A stretch of DNA of 64,000 nucleotides from Pachyseris speciosa (GCA_016490735.1 JAEMWC010000233.1:269501-333500), one strand, 5' to 3'. Counted from the first letter of the stretch, positions 1 through 12,404 are shown. Notes: generated from the letters alone by a model not told the origin. Program-made: numbers and translations.

Positions 1-1214
1 CAGAGATACGTACATAAGGAATTTTTATGCCGGCATTATTAGGGAGTTGAGTTGGGGATGAAAACGTTTATCGTCCCTGTACGTCCAAGATTAAAGACCC
101 TTCTTCCTACACACCTATTGCTACCACGACTCTTGCTGTGGATGTGAAAAGCAGCACCCTCGTTCAGTTATTAACAAAAAAACTTTTTAGCTTTTGTTTA
201 ATGTCATCGTTTGGCTTTTTCCATTTCCATATCTTATATCCGATGTAGGCCTAAAGATTTTAAGGCGAATCGCTGTGAAATAAATCATTTGCGTCGTTCC
301 AGTCCGCTTCGTTTGTGAAAAGCCAGGATCAAACCTTGTCAAGAACAGTTCATTTTGTGATGAACGTGTTCCCTACCGATTTCAGCAATTTCTCTTGCAT
401 GAGATTACCTTATTCATTCTACAAAGCAATTTTCTAACATTTGCATTAAAAAAAAAAAAAAAAAAAAAGAAAAAAAACTACACACCATGAGAAAAGGAAG
501 CTGTTTAACACAGGATGCTAAAGACACAATATTTGTCAGGTACAATAACAGTTTCCGTTTCAATAAAACATCACGAAGATAACCGCAAACAACACGAAAA
601 GCTGAAAAAGATATTACTGACGCCATTCTCTTTTCGTTTCGCTAGCTCTGTTAGATGAAACTATACAGAACAAGATGCATCCCAAGTACGCAAAATTAAT
701 GGAAATCTATTGTATTAGAAACATTAATTTTCAACCTCCCCAACTGTTATTTTACAATAAGAATATTCTCCAGTCTCAATAAATTAGCTGTGCAGACGAC
801 TGGTTCACTTTTTATTAAAACGCCTTTCGCGACTGCATCTATTCAATCCATTTTTTTTTTCTGTGAATGGTAGTTATTAAGAAACTCTTTCACAGCGTAC
901 TATTCCCTTGTGAAATACTAAAATTCAAATTTCGCGTGGGAATCTTAATTAATTAAATTTGCTTCTTGCGATGGTAAATAAATAATGACAGATATTAAGG
1001 AAGAAGCAAATTAATGTTTGCGAAATGGTTACCAAACAAATCAGGCCATTACTATCAAGGCGATGACGAATGTATCTTTAAAAGCTAAGTTTACTAATAA
1101 AAGAAACAGGACTGATATCCCACTCTTTTTTGTCAGCTTGGAAGCAAATCATAATGCAGGCTAGCCAAATTCAATCTTATTAATATTTAATTTTCTGCTC
1201 CTTCAATAGGTAGG
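1..1214. other. Intergenic region upstream of the first GPCR
   Basis: No coding sequence could be supported here. The stretch holds homopolymer A/T runs (for example about 449-476) and AT-rich sequence. Just before the receptor ORF there is a pyrimidine-rich run ending in AATAG at about 1209, which could be a 3' splice site for an intron in the 5' UTR, but no matching donor or promoter was identified. Confidence 0.5.
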
Positions 1215-2306
1215 ATGATATATATAAGTCCAGCTGAACCTCAGTTTTACATTGTGATTCGTGTCGAACACGACGCATTAGTCATGGCTCTTATTAATTC
1301 CATCGACAACGTTGATTCAAACGGAAAGGATTTTAAGAATGAAACAACGCAATTGTCGACTTCGCAAGGAGGCTGCAATTTCGGTAATGACCCCAGGGCG
1401 CATCAAGTTGCAAGATTCGTTGTTTACTGTCTGATAATCGTCATATCAGCCATAGGGAACTCAGTGACCATTGCTATAGTGTGGCGGGTCTCCAACATGC
1501 GCAAACGCGCAGTGAACATTTTCATTGTCAACCTGGCCGCCACAGATCTGACCATCACCTTTATTTATATGCCAAGAGCGATTGTTATTTGGTTGCGAGG
1601 AACTAAGTGGCTTGTCGAAGGAGTGTTTGGTTGCGTGTTGTGCAAAACTGTTCCTTTTGTACATGGTGTCAGTATCCTGGTTTCTATTCTGACATTGCTC
1701 ATAATGGCAGTGGACAGATTTTTTGCCATTGTGTTTCCATTCAAAAACAAAGTTACCATAAAAGCCTCCAGATTTATCATCGCTTTTATATGGTTGTTGG
1801 CCATAGCGGTTCGATTTCCGTATCTATATTCTTTGAAGTTGTCGTACAAAGAAGAAAGAGATGAATTCGTTTGTGGCGCTGACCTCGGGAGTGCGTTCCA
1901 TAACAGCCAAGCAAGAGAAATATACTACATATTTCTCTTGGTCGCCTTCTATGGCTTTCCTTTCATTGTCATAATAGCATCGTATTCAGCGATAGTAGTG
2001 ACACTACGACGGAACAGACCACTACTTGACGGCAGAAGCAGAAGAAGATCAGTGCAAGAGATTAAAGATCGAGCTAAAAGGAAAGTTTTTTACATGTTGT
2101 TGACTATCACAGCTGCGTTTGTTTCTTGTTGGCTGACATATTTTATTGCACAAATTGTGTACGATCGCATTCCTTGTTCGTGGAGGTTTTGGCGCCTCTT
2201 CCTCGCTCACAGTAATAGTGCGCTTAACCCATGTTTGTATGCAGTTTTTAACGAGCAGTTTCGCCGAGGATATCAAAGATTGTTAAATTGCTTTCGCTGT
2301 GGCTGA
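1215..2306 (+). CDS. Class A (rhodopsin-family) GPCR, peptide-receptor-like
   Basis: This 363-residue single-exon ORF is a seven-helix plasma-membrane receptor expected to signal through G proteins. Visible landmarks are GN at 81-82 (TM1), NLAATDL at 106-112 (TM2), C143 at the TM3 start and C220 in extracellular loop 2 (the conserved disulfide), DRF at 167-169 in place of DRY, a Pro in TM5 (FPF near 248-250), CWLT at 305-308 in place of CWxP, and NPCLY at 338-342 (TM7). A helix-8 tail with C359 and C362 could be palmitoylated. An N-glycosylation site lies at N42. The start is uncertain: M24 (position 1284) has a stronger Kozak context (G at -3, G at +4) and gives a more ordinary N-terminus than M1. 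The overall pattern suggests a neuropeptide receptor; the ligand cannot be inferred. It is not a close relative of the receptors at 43-64 kb. Confidence 0.93.
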   Translation: MIYISPAEPQFYIVIRVEHDALVMALINSIDNVDSNGKDFKNETTQLSTSQGGCNFGNDPRAHQVARFVVYCLIIVISAIGNSVTIAIVWRVSNMRKRAVNIFIVNLAATDLTITFIYMPRAIVIWLRGTKWLVEGVFGCVLCKTVPFVHGVSILVSILTLLIMAVDRFFAIVFPFKNKVTIKASRFIIAFIWLLAIAVRFPYLYSLKLSYKEERDEFVCGADLGSAFHNSQAREIYYIFLLVAFYGFPFIVIIASYSAIVVTLRRNRPLLDGRSRRRSVQEIKDRAKRKVFYMLLTITAAFVSCWLTYFIAQIVYDRIPCSWRFWRLFLAHSNSALNPCLYAVFNEQFRRGYQRLLNCFRCG

Positions 2307-2894
2307 TAGAAAAAGGAAAGCACCATTTAATTAATGGATGATCGAAAGACGATTAAGTCAACTGTATATTGCTTCTCAGTTCAAAGTCCAAGAAATGTTT
2401 TTTCGTCTTATGTTATTTTACTAATATCACCGTTCTTAATAGATGAAGCTACAAATTGACTTAACATTTCAAGAATTGGTATTTTTTTTTTATTACAATA
2501 CAGCTAGATGACAAATATAATTAACTTCCAGTATATATAGTGGAGCAAGTGTAAGAAAAAGTTAAAGCAACTGTAGCAATGGAACGCTTGCACATTGAAT
2601 AAAATAAAATATTATGAATCTCCAATAGTAACAACGAAGCGGAAGCATAATTTTTAAATATATCTTCGAGACGAACAAATAAGAAAGTAGCTACGAGAAG
2701 CCAAAAAGAAGGATAAAGAGAAACAATATGTAGGCGTTCAGAAGGGAGTCTTATAAATGCGACAGTCACACCCGGAATTCGTGTTAATCTTTAATTAGTT
2801 TCTTTACAACTGCTTGTTTAGACACCCCGTTATGAGTAAAATTTGTTTACCGTGGGTAAATTGGCGTTAAATTTACATATGCGCTGCCAGTATC
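2307..2894. other. 3' flank of the first GPCR, no gene seen
   Basis: AT-rich sequence with no supported coding region. Short open frames exist on both strands but lack any recognisable domain. AATAAA-like hexamers near 2598-2608 could serve as a polyadenylation signal for the receptor, but the distance is not diagnostic. Confidence 0.4.
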
Positions 2895-3310
2895 AACTGC
2901 CCGGTTGGCTCAGTTGGTAAAGCACTGAACTACTGAGCTAGTGGTCGCGGACTCGAAACCCCAGACCGAACCACAAACCAGGGTCTTAAAATAATTGATA
3001 AGATTATGCTCGCCCCAGACGAAAAACTACATGGGAACGTGAAAAACCCACACACTGATCGAAAAGAGTAAGGAACAGTTCCTGGTGCTATAATCTGCCC
3101 TCACACACATCCTAGATTTGGGTTATCCTGCGTGGAAGGCGTAGAAAGAGGAGGGAGAAGGGAGGGAGAGGAAGGAAAAAAGGGATAGGCTAATTTGGGT
3201 AGTAACTGAGTGATGGCCTGACCACCTATTCTCAAAAGCCTCTGATCGTCATGGAAACCTCTTAGGAGGAACTATGCGCCACTTGGCGCGGAAGGAATGA
3301 TGTTGTTGTT
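2895..3310 (+). mobile_element. tRNA-derived SINE
   Basis: The head at about 2898-2973 resembles a tRNA: an A-box-like TGGCTCAGTTGGTAAAGC and a degenerate B-box-like GACTCGAAACC. A non-tRNA body follows and the copy ends near a (GTT)n run at about 3300-3310. The degenerate B box and long body argue for a SINE rather than a working tRNA gene. Family identity is not known to me. Confidence 0.65.
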
Positions 3311-3850
3311 GATGATGGTGAGAATGATGGTGGTGTCCTCATTCTTATACCTTAGAAACTTTTCGGCAGAGAAAACCTACTTATGTTATGTTTTATCGTC
3401 CGAGCGGGTTTATTCGAGAGTGAGAACCATATCTGGTATGCCATGTGATCAACACAAAAACGAAAGCTAAAACGCAGTACCCTGAATCACTGTGAAAAAA
3501 TATTCGGTACTGACTCTGCATCCTTTTCTCCTCGTTTCAAGGATTTGTCTTTCTTACGCGCGGTTAGATCTATATTCCGGCTATATTCCGAGCTATTTCG
3601 CAGGATAATTGTTAAACATTCATCCATTTATTTGTTTTTCCATTCATCCACCCTTCAATCCATCCATCCATGAATGCATGCGTGCATTCGTCGTCGTTTG
3701 CAGATGTTCAGCGTCGTCATCGACATTGTTTTCGTAGTCGATGTTGTTGTGTTTCTGGTGGTCTTTGTCAGCTTGCCTAAACTGCGTGAAAATTGATTTC
3801 CCTTTCTCGCCGAGATGTCCGTGATCGATGACGACTACACCGCTTTCGTT

Positions 3851-4335
3851 TCCTCTCGTGTTTTAATTTGGAACTCAAAGTTTTCCTCGTTTGTAAAGTC
3901 GCATGGTCGACTGTATTTTCAACAAGATTGTTGTTGTTGTTGTTGTAATGCAAAGCGAAAGATAGGATAATTAAATGAGAACGTACGAGTATTTTTCTTA
4001 CTGCAAACTAGAAACCATAACCCTACAACAGGAGCTGCCGACGAAAAACGTTTTCTTGTGGATATTTTGTCACCATCCTCACCACATAATCAGCGAGTTT
4101 TAATTCGTGTTTTAATTCGGAGCTCAGTTTTTCTCCTTTGTCAGGCCGCATGGTCGACTGTATTTTCAACACAATACAAAGCGAAAGGATAGGATAATTG
4201 AATGAGAAGGTACGGATATTTTTTTTTACTGCAAATTAGAAACCATTACCCTACAACAGGAGCTGCCGACAAAAAACGTTTTCTTGTGGATATTTTGTTA
4301 CCATCCTTACCACATAATCAGCGAGTTTATCAATA
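3851..4335. repeat. Tandem duplication, two units of about 230-250 bp
   Basis: The block at about 3851-4098 recurs at about 4105-4333. Shared landmarks are CGCATGGTCGACTGTATTTT (3900, 4148), ACAGGAGCTGCCGAC (4028, 4255) and CACATAATCAGCGAGTTT (4082, 4311). The first unit carries an extra (GTT)n run near 3926-3944, which accounts for the length difference. No coding potential was recognised. Confidence 0.75.
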
Positions 4336-6040
4336 ACGGATCGTTCCAAACTTTGCTGTTTTGATATTAAACCTGTGAACGGATTGTTCACGGTTTTAAT
4401 GAAGAAATACTGATGAAGAAATATGCAAGTTGAATTTGCAGCCATTTGCTTTGTCAAACCGGGTACAAGCGACAACTCGGCGCGATGAACCAGATCAAAA
4501 GCCCGATAAAAATAATTGACCAATCGGAGGCATCATTTAACAATAGCGCGATTTCAAAAAAAAAAAAAAAATACGAACAAACGACCGCGTGGATCAAAGG
4601 TGATAATAGACATTTAAATTAAGGACAAAAAAGTTACGAAAGATAGGGGGAAAGGGGACGAATAGAAAAGATAAAAAAGAAAACATATTCAATTAAATAC
4701 GTGAGAGCTACTCCGGTTCCACAAAATGCAAATGAGTAATACTTAAAATACGTGTCAGTATATGGGGATTTACCGTCCTTTGTATGATAAAATCATGACA
4801 GCAAAGCGCCTGCTGCAGTTGTAGTGGTGAAAGGGCCTTTCGAAAAATAACACAATATAAACTTACTAGTTGATGTTTTCTGTCCGATGGAGGAACATTG
4901 TTATAGACGAAAACGATATCCGCGATTATTACTATACATTATAACGTTGGCCCAATATGGTCACGGCTCACCCAAGACCCAATGGATAATTATGGTCGTT
5001 TTTCCATCTTTTTTTAAATACACTCAGTAAAGTGCACTTATTTTTTTTTTATCAATGCGTTAAATGATAAAACATTTATCCTACTTACTCTTGTGAAATA
5101 TCCCATGATTTTAGTCAGCCAAATGCCATTAGCCAATAAGCTTTAACTTTAACTACCTAACCAATGCTGGCCAATCAAAATCGAGCTAGGTTGTTAGGTC
5201 CAAACTAAGAACAGACATAGACGAAATTAAGTGGTCCAATGACCTTTATTCCGATCAAAGAAGAGTAAATACATAAACTCCCCAGTTACTTAGCCTCCAG
5301 GCTCTATATGTCTACTTATTTAATTTTTATATGTTAATTTCTGTATAGGTGGTAAATTTTTAAAGTATAAGGGCAAAATAAAGTGTTGTTGTTGTATATG
5401 CTCTTACATTAAACTTCATTTCCTTACTTTCTCTCATTTTGTTATCGACACCGAAATTGGTAACCGGACTTCGTGTCGTACAATTCAGGGTAATCGTGCT
5501 TGTAATTTCAAATCAGTCTCGTTCTACCTGCTCGGCCAGTTTGAAATCGTTCGCCCGATCACTCTCTGAATTGCATTCAACTGTCCTGTTGCCATTACTG
5601 ATCATACAAACATACGCCATTTACATAACTGGACGAGCTCGCTGCGAGAGTCCAATTTGCTTCACGATTATGATCACAGGCTGAACCAGAGGGAAGACGA
5701 CGTCATGTAACCAACTTTTTCATGCCTATCACAATATTTGCAAAAACAAAAGAGGAATTTATCCAGTGAAACAAATACAAAAAAAAAAAAAACAAACAAA
5801 CAAAAAAAAAAACAGTTTTAATTGCGAGGGGAGCTTAAAACCGCGTAGCGTGAAACAAATTGGAGCTTTCTAGCCATAGTATTCTTTCTCAGTTCTACTG
5901 CAAAATCCAAGCCCCAACATCTCCCCTCCCAGCCCCCAATGATGAATAATAACTACTCACATTACAGCCTCCTAAGGCTGAATGGCATGAATATACAAAA
6001 AAAGTATAATACCTAAAAATAGCAATTATAATTGTAAAGA
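4336..6040. other. Intergenic stretch without a supported gene
   Basis: AT-rich sequence. A segment near 5290-5400 ends AATAAAGTGTTGTTGTTG, which looks like the 3' tail of a non-LTR element or SINE. A-rich runs lie at 5780-5815. The open frame at 5439-5684 has no recognisable domain and is not called. Confidence 0.4.
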
Positions 6041-6049
6041 TGATAATAT

Positions 6050-6845
6050 TTGGTATATACTGTAAAAATTACAGATGGCTAGCGTAAAAAGTTTTAATAA
6101 AGCTATTTGCAATGGTATTAATTCTACCGCTTAGACATAGATTTAATAAAGGTATTGGAAAAACGCTTGGTGCGCATCTTCTAAATTCGGTTAAATAAAT
6201 TCACGCTGGTTTCTAAGATTATACCTGCAAACATCCTTTGGTGGTAGTAGATGGTTCAGCTTATGCGCAGAATCAGACACAACTAAATCAAATAGTTTGT
6301 TGCACTGTTCAGTGCGTCTGTCCTTAAGAGAATTATGTTATGTAATGTGAGATTGTCAACATATGCAAGGCCGGGGATATTATTGATAGCGCATGCTTCT
6401 GAATGGGCTCTAAGTCATCGCTTAATATAAATACGCAGGTACTGCATGGTGATATAAAGGTGCGCAGTACTCTATTACTGGCCTAATACAGATGTGATAG
6501 AAAGTGATAATTTCACGGGCCGGGACCTTGGCGCGCTTAAACAAAATAAGGAAAAACATACGCTTATGTGACAATTCCATTGAAGGGTGCTAGATACAGT
6601 TACGCCTAATACTTTTGCGTTATTCATAAGTTCGAGTTCCTTGGAGTTGACAGTGATCACATCGAACGGGTGTTTAGGTCTTTTGAAGTCGATCAACAGT
6701 TCCTTACACTTATCTGGATTCAACCGGTGTCTGTTTTAGGTAGACAACTGCTTTACTGCTGTTACGGCGTTCACTTCGACTTCCTATGGGAACAATTTCG
6801 GCGAATGTGGTATCATCTACGTACTCCCATGCTCTGATCCGGGTG
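6050..6845 (-). pseudogene. Decayed non-LTR retrotransposon reverse transcriptase fragment
   Basis: Read on the minus strand, the fragment begins near 6845 with WEYVDDTTFAE; the YVDD catalytic motif (motif C) is at 6823-6812. It continues through the RT thumb region, NPDKCKELLIDFKRPK and VITVNSKELELMNNAKVLGV (6723-6600), then FKRAKVPARE and FYHICIRPVIEYCAPLY. A C-terminal piece resembles SLKDRRTEQCNKLFD and LLPPKDVCRYNLRNQRE (about 6330-6190). Several frameshifts and stops break it. The 5' end stops exactly where the 2.7 kb repeat unit begins, so the fragment was truncated or interrupted there. Confidence 0.75.
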
Positions 6846-8835
6846 GGTAATAATTAAATAACAATATATAATTATAATAAGAACCTTCCTAGAATCCTTT
6901 GCAGCTGGAAAATCGTCAATCCCAAATAACTTGGTCAGTTTGAGGGCAGCAAGACCCCCACGTTGACTAGAAATAAGTCTCACCATAAACTAATTATTGT
7001 ACAAGACTAAGGGCGATGACGTCATTGGTCACGTGACTTTGCTCACAAGTGCGTTTTTGCTCACTGTGACGAAATTATTTTGTTCTTGAAAAAGCAGTCA
7101 ACGTGGTTTGAAGCACAATGGTGTGAGCCATTTCGGACTGCCCGGGTACCGAACAAAATATAAATATTAAGGGAGGTATATACAATTTTCAAAAAGTGGG
7201 AGTCTGGGTACAAGTGCTATCTCGCGTTGCATTAAACGCGAGGAAACAAAAATTTGGATATTGGTAGATATTTTTATGAAATATACATTTTTGTCATTTT
7301 TAATGCTGTGACGTCATCGGTCACGTGACCAGAACGGACCGAAGTTTAATATTCGCTCTAACAGTTTACTAGAACCTTTCTCCAAGAATACTTTTAAGCG
7401 AAGTTGTAGTTTAATAAATAGTGTTTTAAAAAATGGCCATGATTACTTTTTCCTAAAAAAGTGCGGCAGTAGAAAATCTAACTGAAAAGTTTGTCAGCTT
7501 CCTGCTCAACGACCATTTGAGGTAGGAATAAAAGAAAATTTTGCCTAAGGCTTGAGAGTATGCTCTTTATGATGGCGTTGTCAGTTTCTTCTAATTTCAA
7601 TTGCTTTTGGCGAGGATCGATGTTTAAGATTTTTTTCAGAGGAGAGGGCCTGGAGGAAAGAACGAAAACGAGGCTATACTTTCGCGCGCTTTTTGTTCAC
7701 TGCGACGCCGCGCCACAAAAGGTTAGCTAGAAAAAAAAAATTCCAAGGACTGGACAACGGACTGGACTTGCATTTTCTTTAAACGGAACTTTTGACGACT
7801 TATTTAAAAATTTTTTTTTTATGGCTGCTGTCTGCTCAGGGACAATGTATACTTGAGAAGGTAAGTTGATACAGATAGTTGTTGCTGTTTGTTAAAAAAA
7901 CAAAACAAAACAAAAAAGCGCGTTTGTGGTACACTTAAATGCACTTCCCACCTAAAAAGTGTTGTTTAATTCTTAAAATTATAAAACTTAAACTAGAAGT
8001 TGCAGCAATGCGAATGAAATCAAATTAATGCTAACATTAAATGAAACAATTTAAGTTGCTTAAGGCAACCGATGCAAGCTCAGTAATTTTACTAAATACG
8101 ATATTTGAAGGTTAAAAACGTATCTTAAACAGTGACGGAATAAATGATTACTTTATTTTCAACCGGAACTTAAAACGTTACCTTCATTCGCACAGACATC
8201 AAAACTTTATTTTATACTGTCCATGAACTAAATTCCCTATTACAATTATAACAAAGTGTACAATAAAGCCATTATTCAAAGTATTGGCCTAAGAAAAATA
8301 GTTGCGCATAAACAAATACTGGAACAGTTCGAGCTTTCAAATGGATTACCCAAATGAATTACACGATTCCGACACATAAGTTTAATTTGAGTGGCGAAAC
8401 ATTTTGTTGTATCTGAAAAATTACTGTACTACAAAAAACGTTTTCACAGAGGTTGTAATGCATGGGGGTTCACATAATTCAATTCAATTTTATAAAACTA
8501 AAAATTGTATGTCAAAGATTCAGCAGAAACAGAGAAAAGTTTTAAAATCACGGCTGTTTGTGCGAGTTCGTGTACGTGCGCGCTAAACGCGGAAAGTACC
8601 TAAGCTTAATAACTCTGAAGACGTCAAGTACTTAAGTTTATGTCAAAACCGACCAAGAACCAGTCGAAAAAAACAAAGAAAGATTAGCAAATAATTGTTT
8701 TAATAGATTTGGCAGTTTTACAAAGTGTTACGCTTCTGGTTTGTGGCACCTATTTACAATGGTAGTCTGAGGAAAAACCTTTTTACAGCAATGTTTAAAT
8801 TATAAGCTTTAGCTTACGGTAAATTTCATTTGAAT

Positions 8836-9462
8836 CTATTTTTTAAATTGAGGGGAAATTAAAATGTAATTTGCTATAAGAATGGGTCCAACACAGAAAT
8901 CCTGAAAACCTTCTTCACAAACAAACTGACGATAAACTTGAAAACCAAATTTGAGAGTAGGCTTAACTTCTTGCCGAGCCATACAAAAGTTGGGCATATA
9001 AACAAAGACAACGCTTATCTGGCTTATCGGTTGACCGTAAGTTTTTTGAAGAAAACGACTAAATAAAAGGGCAACGGTAAATACCTTCTCCAATCGTCGA
9101 AAAGGCTACATCGGGCCACTGCGTAAATCGCACATCCTTCGTCTTTAGTCATGCTCAAAGCACAGCGGGAAAATTTATGTGTTGTCGACTGAATGCAGTC
9201 GCGGCGCGAATACAATCCCTTTCACAACGCTTTAGATACATCCAAAAAGCCGTCCATCAAGCCTTGATATAATTCTTCCCAGAGTGGCCAGTTAAAAATA
9301 TTTTCACAGTCTAACACATCTTCAGGTGACCTAGTCAAAGTGGCGGAACGAGAGAGTCGAACGAGGTATCGCACAGCGTTCATGTGCTCGTTAATCCACT
9401 GACTTGGTCTAAGGTTTTATGAGATAGGATGAACCAAATTTCAAAATAATTTCACCGTTTTG
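8836..9462 (-). pseudogene. Unrecognised protein-like frames inside the 2.7 kb repeat
   Basis: On the minus strand a frame reads PSQWINEHMNAVRYLVRLSR, passes SPEDVLDCENIFNWPLWEEL and ends at a TGA after DGFLDVSKAL. The same frame reopens as KGLYSRRDC and continues to SMTKDEGCAIYAVARCSLF (about 9215-9100). A further frame includes MARQEVKPTLKFGF and EEGFQDFCVGPILIAN (8990-8850). Both repeat copies keep these residues although stops and a 4-nt indel differ, suggesting remnants of a coding exon or element ORF. I do not recognise the family. Confidence 0.35.
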
Positions 9463-9596
9463 AATGTAGTTAAGCTTCGGACTAGAAATTTCCCATTACT
9501 TTGTTCAACTTGACCGCAAATACCACTTTCACACTTTATATCTACCTTTTTATGGGATATATAATTATATATTGTTATATCCGGTTTCACTTGTAA

Positions 9597-9601
9597 TAAT
9601 G

Positions 9602-9645
<44 letters not shown>
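9597..9645. repeat. (AAT)n microsatellite
   Basis: A near-perfect AAT run, at the inner end of the 2.7 kb repeat unit. The inverted copy has its own ATT run at 25,359-25,403 in the equivalent place. Confidence 0.9.
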
Positions 9646-9646
<1 letters not shown>

Positions 9647-9869
9647 TATGTATGTACGTATAAAAATATATAAAAAGGTTCAAATAAAAAACTAGGCTAA
9701 AAAACGTTCTTTATAAAAAGTCTAAAACATCGCTTTAGGTAATAAAATAAATAATGTCGACTCCAAAAACTGCTAAACACTTCTTGACTCAGTATTCCTG
9801 GTTTTGGCTAGAGTTCTCCACAAATGGCGTTCTCAATTTCCTTAACAAATTTTAGCATGCCCTTTTTCA

Positions 9870-10345
9870 ATATCCAAATCAATGTCCGACAACTGTAAAT
9901 GAACTCTCCTGGAAAATCGCGAGCCTCTTAAGCAAAATAATGCTGATCTCAGCAGCGCAAAGGACACTTTTGCCCTGATCCATGACATGGTAGTCGCATA
10001 TCTTTCGCCCTTCTTTGAAGCAACTAGGTCAGCAAGTCTACTATGGTATCGTTCTCATTCCACCGCCATTCCACCTGTCGTGCTGAAAACTAATGGCGTG
10101 AATGTAGCTTGCTCTACTTCTAACACTCGGCTAGCGTACTGGCGCTTCTTTTCTGTTTCGTGCTGCCTGAATATCTGATTTGGATCCATATCTCTATAGG
10201 AGGCTGCATTTGGATGGCAAACTCTCACATCAAAAAAGCCGACCTCTGCCTCTCCCAGAATCCCCTCGCAACTATATCTAGTCGTACATCAGGGGCGGGG
10301 TTGACTCCCCTATTCAACTCTTCTCCTGTGATGTCTTGCAAAACT
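9870..10345 (-). pseudogene. Restriction-like endonuclease domain of the same element
   Basis: The minus strand reads [13 protein letters not shown], then after a frameshift [18 protein letters not shown] (about 10,240-10,185), then [20 protein letters not shown] and [14 protein letters not shown], and finally SWIRAKVSFALLRSALFCLR near 9,960-9,900. The D...FFDVRV spacing fits a PD-(D/E)xK nuclease fold, which nicks target DNA in restriction-like-endonuclease retrotransposons. Frames are broken by at least two indels, so no product is expected. Confidence 0.6.
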
Positions 10346-10360
10346 GGTTCGACTTCAACA

Positions 10361-11098
10361 CTATTGCACACCATGCGAAGCAGCTCCGCATCCAAATCCC
10401 CTCAGTTCATTATGGCGTTGGATGATAAATCCGCCCCGTTTGCATATCATAGCATGATCCACATTGAAGATGTCCCCGCAAACACAGACAGAGGGTGTAT
10501 CAGGAATTTCCCAATCGTACTTATACCTGATTTTCACAGCGTCTCGAAACTCACTCTTGTTTAAATTAAAATTCATGTCTTTAATTGGCAAAACAGTAAG
10601 CCAACTAGAAGCACCTTTCTGAGTGGCAAGGTCTACAGCTCTCAAAGTTTTTTTAGAAATCGAGCCCTTCACCTCATCAAGTTTTTCCTTCAGATACCGA
10701 TTCTTCACTTGGCGCATCTCCCGTTGCACAGCGAGTATTTCACTCTCGTCTGGTGGATCATGCGCCTGCGATTCTATTTCACGGGCTAATGGACCAGAGA
10801 TATTAGCTGATGCTACATGCTCCAAGGCTGCTACTTGACTCGGATTTATTAGGCCCATGCCTCCCATTCTCACTAGCAGCGCCAGCAGCTCGCGTTGAGC
10901 TTGTGTACATTTGTGACCTGTAATGGACGGTATTAGGGCATCAGCTATTGCACGCTCCAGAGGAACGAGCAGATCTTCTATGTCAGGCAGAGTTCTCAGA
11001 AAGTACGTCCACCGGTGTTTTAATCCACAAGTAAACGCTGCGTAGCAAGCCCGGGGCTGCGACAGAGCAAATTCAGCCAATTTTGTCACCTGCGCCAC
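10361..11098 (-). pseudogene. Reverse transcriptase thumb and zinc-knuckle-like region of the same element
   Basis: A 245-codon open frame continuing the RT C-terminal side. It reads [20 protein letters not shown] at the start, has a helical middle ([18 protein letters not shown]) and ends with [19 protein letters not shown], a CxC...H...C arrangement typical just before a restriction-like endonuclease. A frameshift after RHNELRGF leads into the endonuclease part at 10,340-9,880. Confidence 0.75.
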
Positions 11099-11441
11099 CC
11101 ATTCCTCGCCTTTATCGTTGACGTACTGCTCAAAATAGGACCTGGAGCCCAGCGCCGCACCGAGGTGCTTCCGTCCTTCCGTGGTAATGTTAATCGCTGT
11201 TTCTTCAAAGATGCTCCTAGCGGTCTCCTCCGTATCAGGCTTCGTGACAAGCCAGCACTTTCCAGCATTAGGATATTATCCTAAGTCCGGTCCGGCCATT
11301 GTCAGCTCATCCCACCACACTCTGATGTTCTGTAGCGATCCACACCTGTCGCATCATCTGCAAAGCAGCATTGTTTAGCTTGACTAACTGCCTGTAAACG
11401 AGAGATGAGCGGCTGTATACTGAGGACATACATGCACATTG

Positions 11442-12404
11442 CTAAGGGATCGCCTTGTGTAGTACCTCTGCGGAAATGAGCTCTTTACCTCCCGTCACAA
11501 AAAGTAGTGCTGGTGCTCGGTAGGTATTGCAATTGATTGCAGATGTAGCCAGCGCTGGACAAAGAACCCTGATGTTGTGAAGGGCGGCGGCTCGATTTAG
11601 TGTGTTGAAGGCATTCGACGCATCCACTAGCAGAACTGCATCGGTTTCCTCTTGCTGGAATAAGCTGTTCATTGCGTGCACTGCTGCCTCACTCCCGGAT
11701 TTGTATCCAACGCAGACCTGAAGTGAGCCACTCGACTCTTGTATGTCTTGTTTCGTCGCCTTTGTCATGCATTTTCCAATAATTCGTCTGATTACTTCGC
11801 CCACTCCTATTGGTCGGACTTCACCGTTACCCTTGTCCAGTGTGGGATAAGACGACTCACTAAAATAGGCTCAATAGTCGCGGGATCAATGTATTCTGTG
11901 CACAATCGGCGAGTCAGTTGCAAGAGCGTCGCACAAATTAGAGCCAGACTTCTTGAATGACTTGCTAGCAAGGATCCTTTGAAAGCCATTTGCGTCTACA
12001 TTCGAGGGACCCCCAGAGCCCTTAATTCTTAATGCTGCTTCTCTAATCATCGCCCCGGTGATCTCTTTATAAGCTAATTCGTGCACTTCCTCAACTGGAC
12101 CAAAAAGAGGCGATCCCAACTTTGGTGGTTGTGCTTTTGGGTGCTTGACATGCAGTTGCTTCATGACGTCGTCAGTTAGGGGTAATACACCTCCACAGCC
12201 ATCGTCAGTTAGGTATCGTAGGGCCGAGTTTATTTGGCTTTCCATGACGAGTTTCGCAAATATTTTTGCTTTATGCGGAGGATCTTTTCTCTGATGGGAT
12301 CTTACTAGGCGTTTCTGAATCGTTTTCCCCTCTCGTAACACCTCAGCTATTTTGCCATCTTTCCACAGTGCTAACCTCTTCGCTAAGCATTCTTGATGAC
12401 CCAT
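11442..12404 (-). pseudogene. Reverse transcriptase N-terminal half of the 9.8-13.2 kb element
   Basis: Frames at 12,404-11,886 and 11,804-11,442 together give the fingers and palm. The first includes [37 protein letters not shown] and [18 protein letters not shown]. The second includes [11 protein letters not shown] and motif A. Between them (about 11,885-11,805) two frameshifts separate the catalytic core, with [18 protein letters not shown] readable in another frame. In an intact relative this would be one continuous polypeptide. Confidence 0.75.

Larger units (their letters stand above)
6846..9645 (+). repeat. 2.7 kb repeat unit, copy 1 (inverted relative to 25.3-29.5 kb)
   Basis: This block is repeated in inverted orientation at 25,340-29,505 with high identity over almost its whole length. 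Near both ends lies a perfect 19-bp inverted repeat, ATAACAATATATAATTATA (6858-6876) and its complement (9560-9578), although similarity between the copies runs slightly past these into (TAA)n tracts. No transposase was recognised, so it may be a non-autonomous DNA element or another dispersed repeat. It carries short degenerate reading frames on the minus strand (see the pseudogene entry). Confidence 0.75.

Noticed and set aside
1461..2276. Antisense open frames across the first GPCR
   Set aside because: They are antisense shadows of the receptor, whose frame contains all class A motifs.
10160..10838. Plus-strand open frames over the minus-strand retrotransposon
   Set aside because: They overlap the RT and endonuclease coding sequence on the opposite strand and have no recognisable domain.
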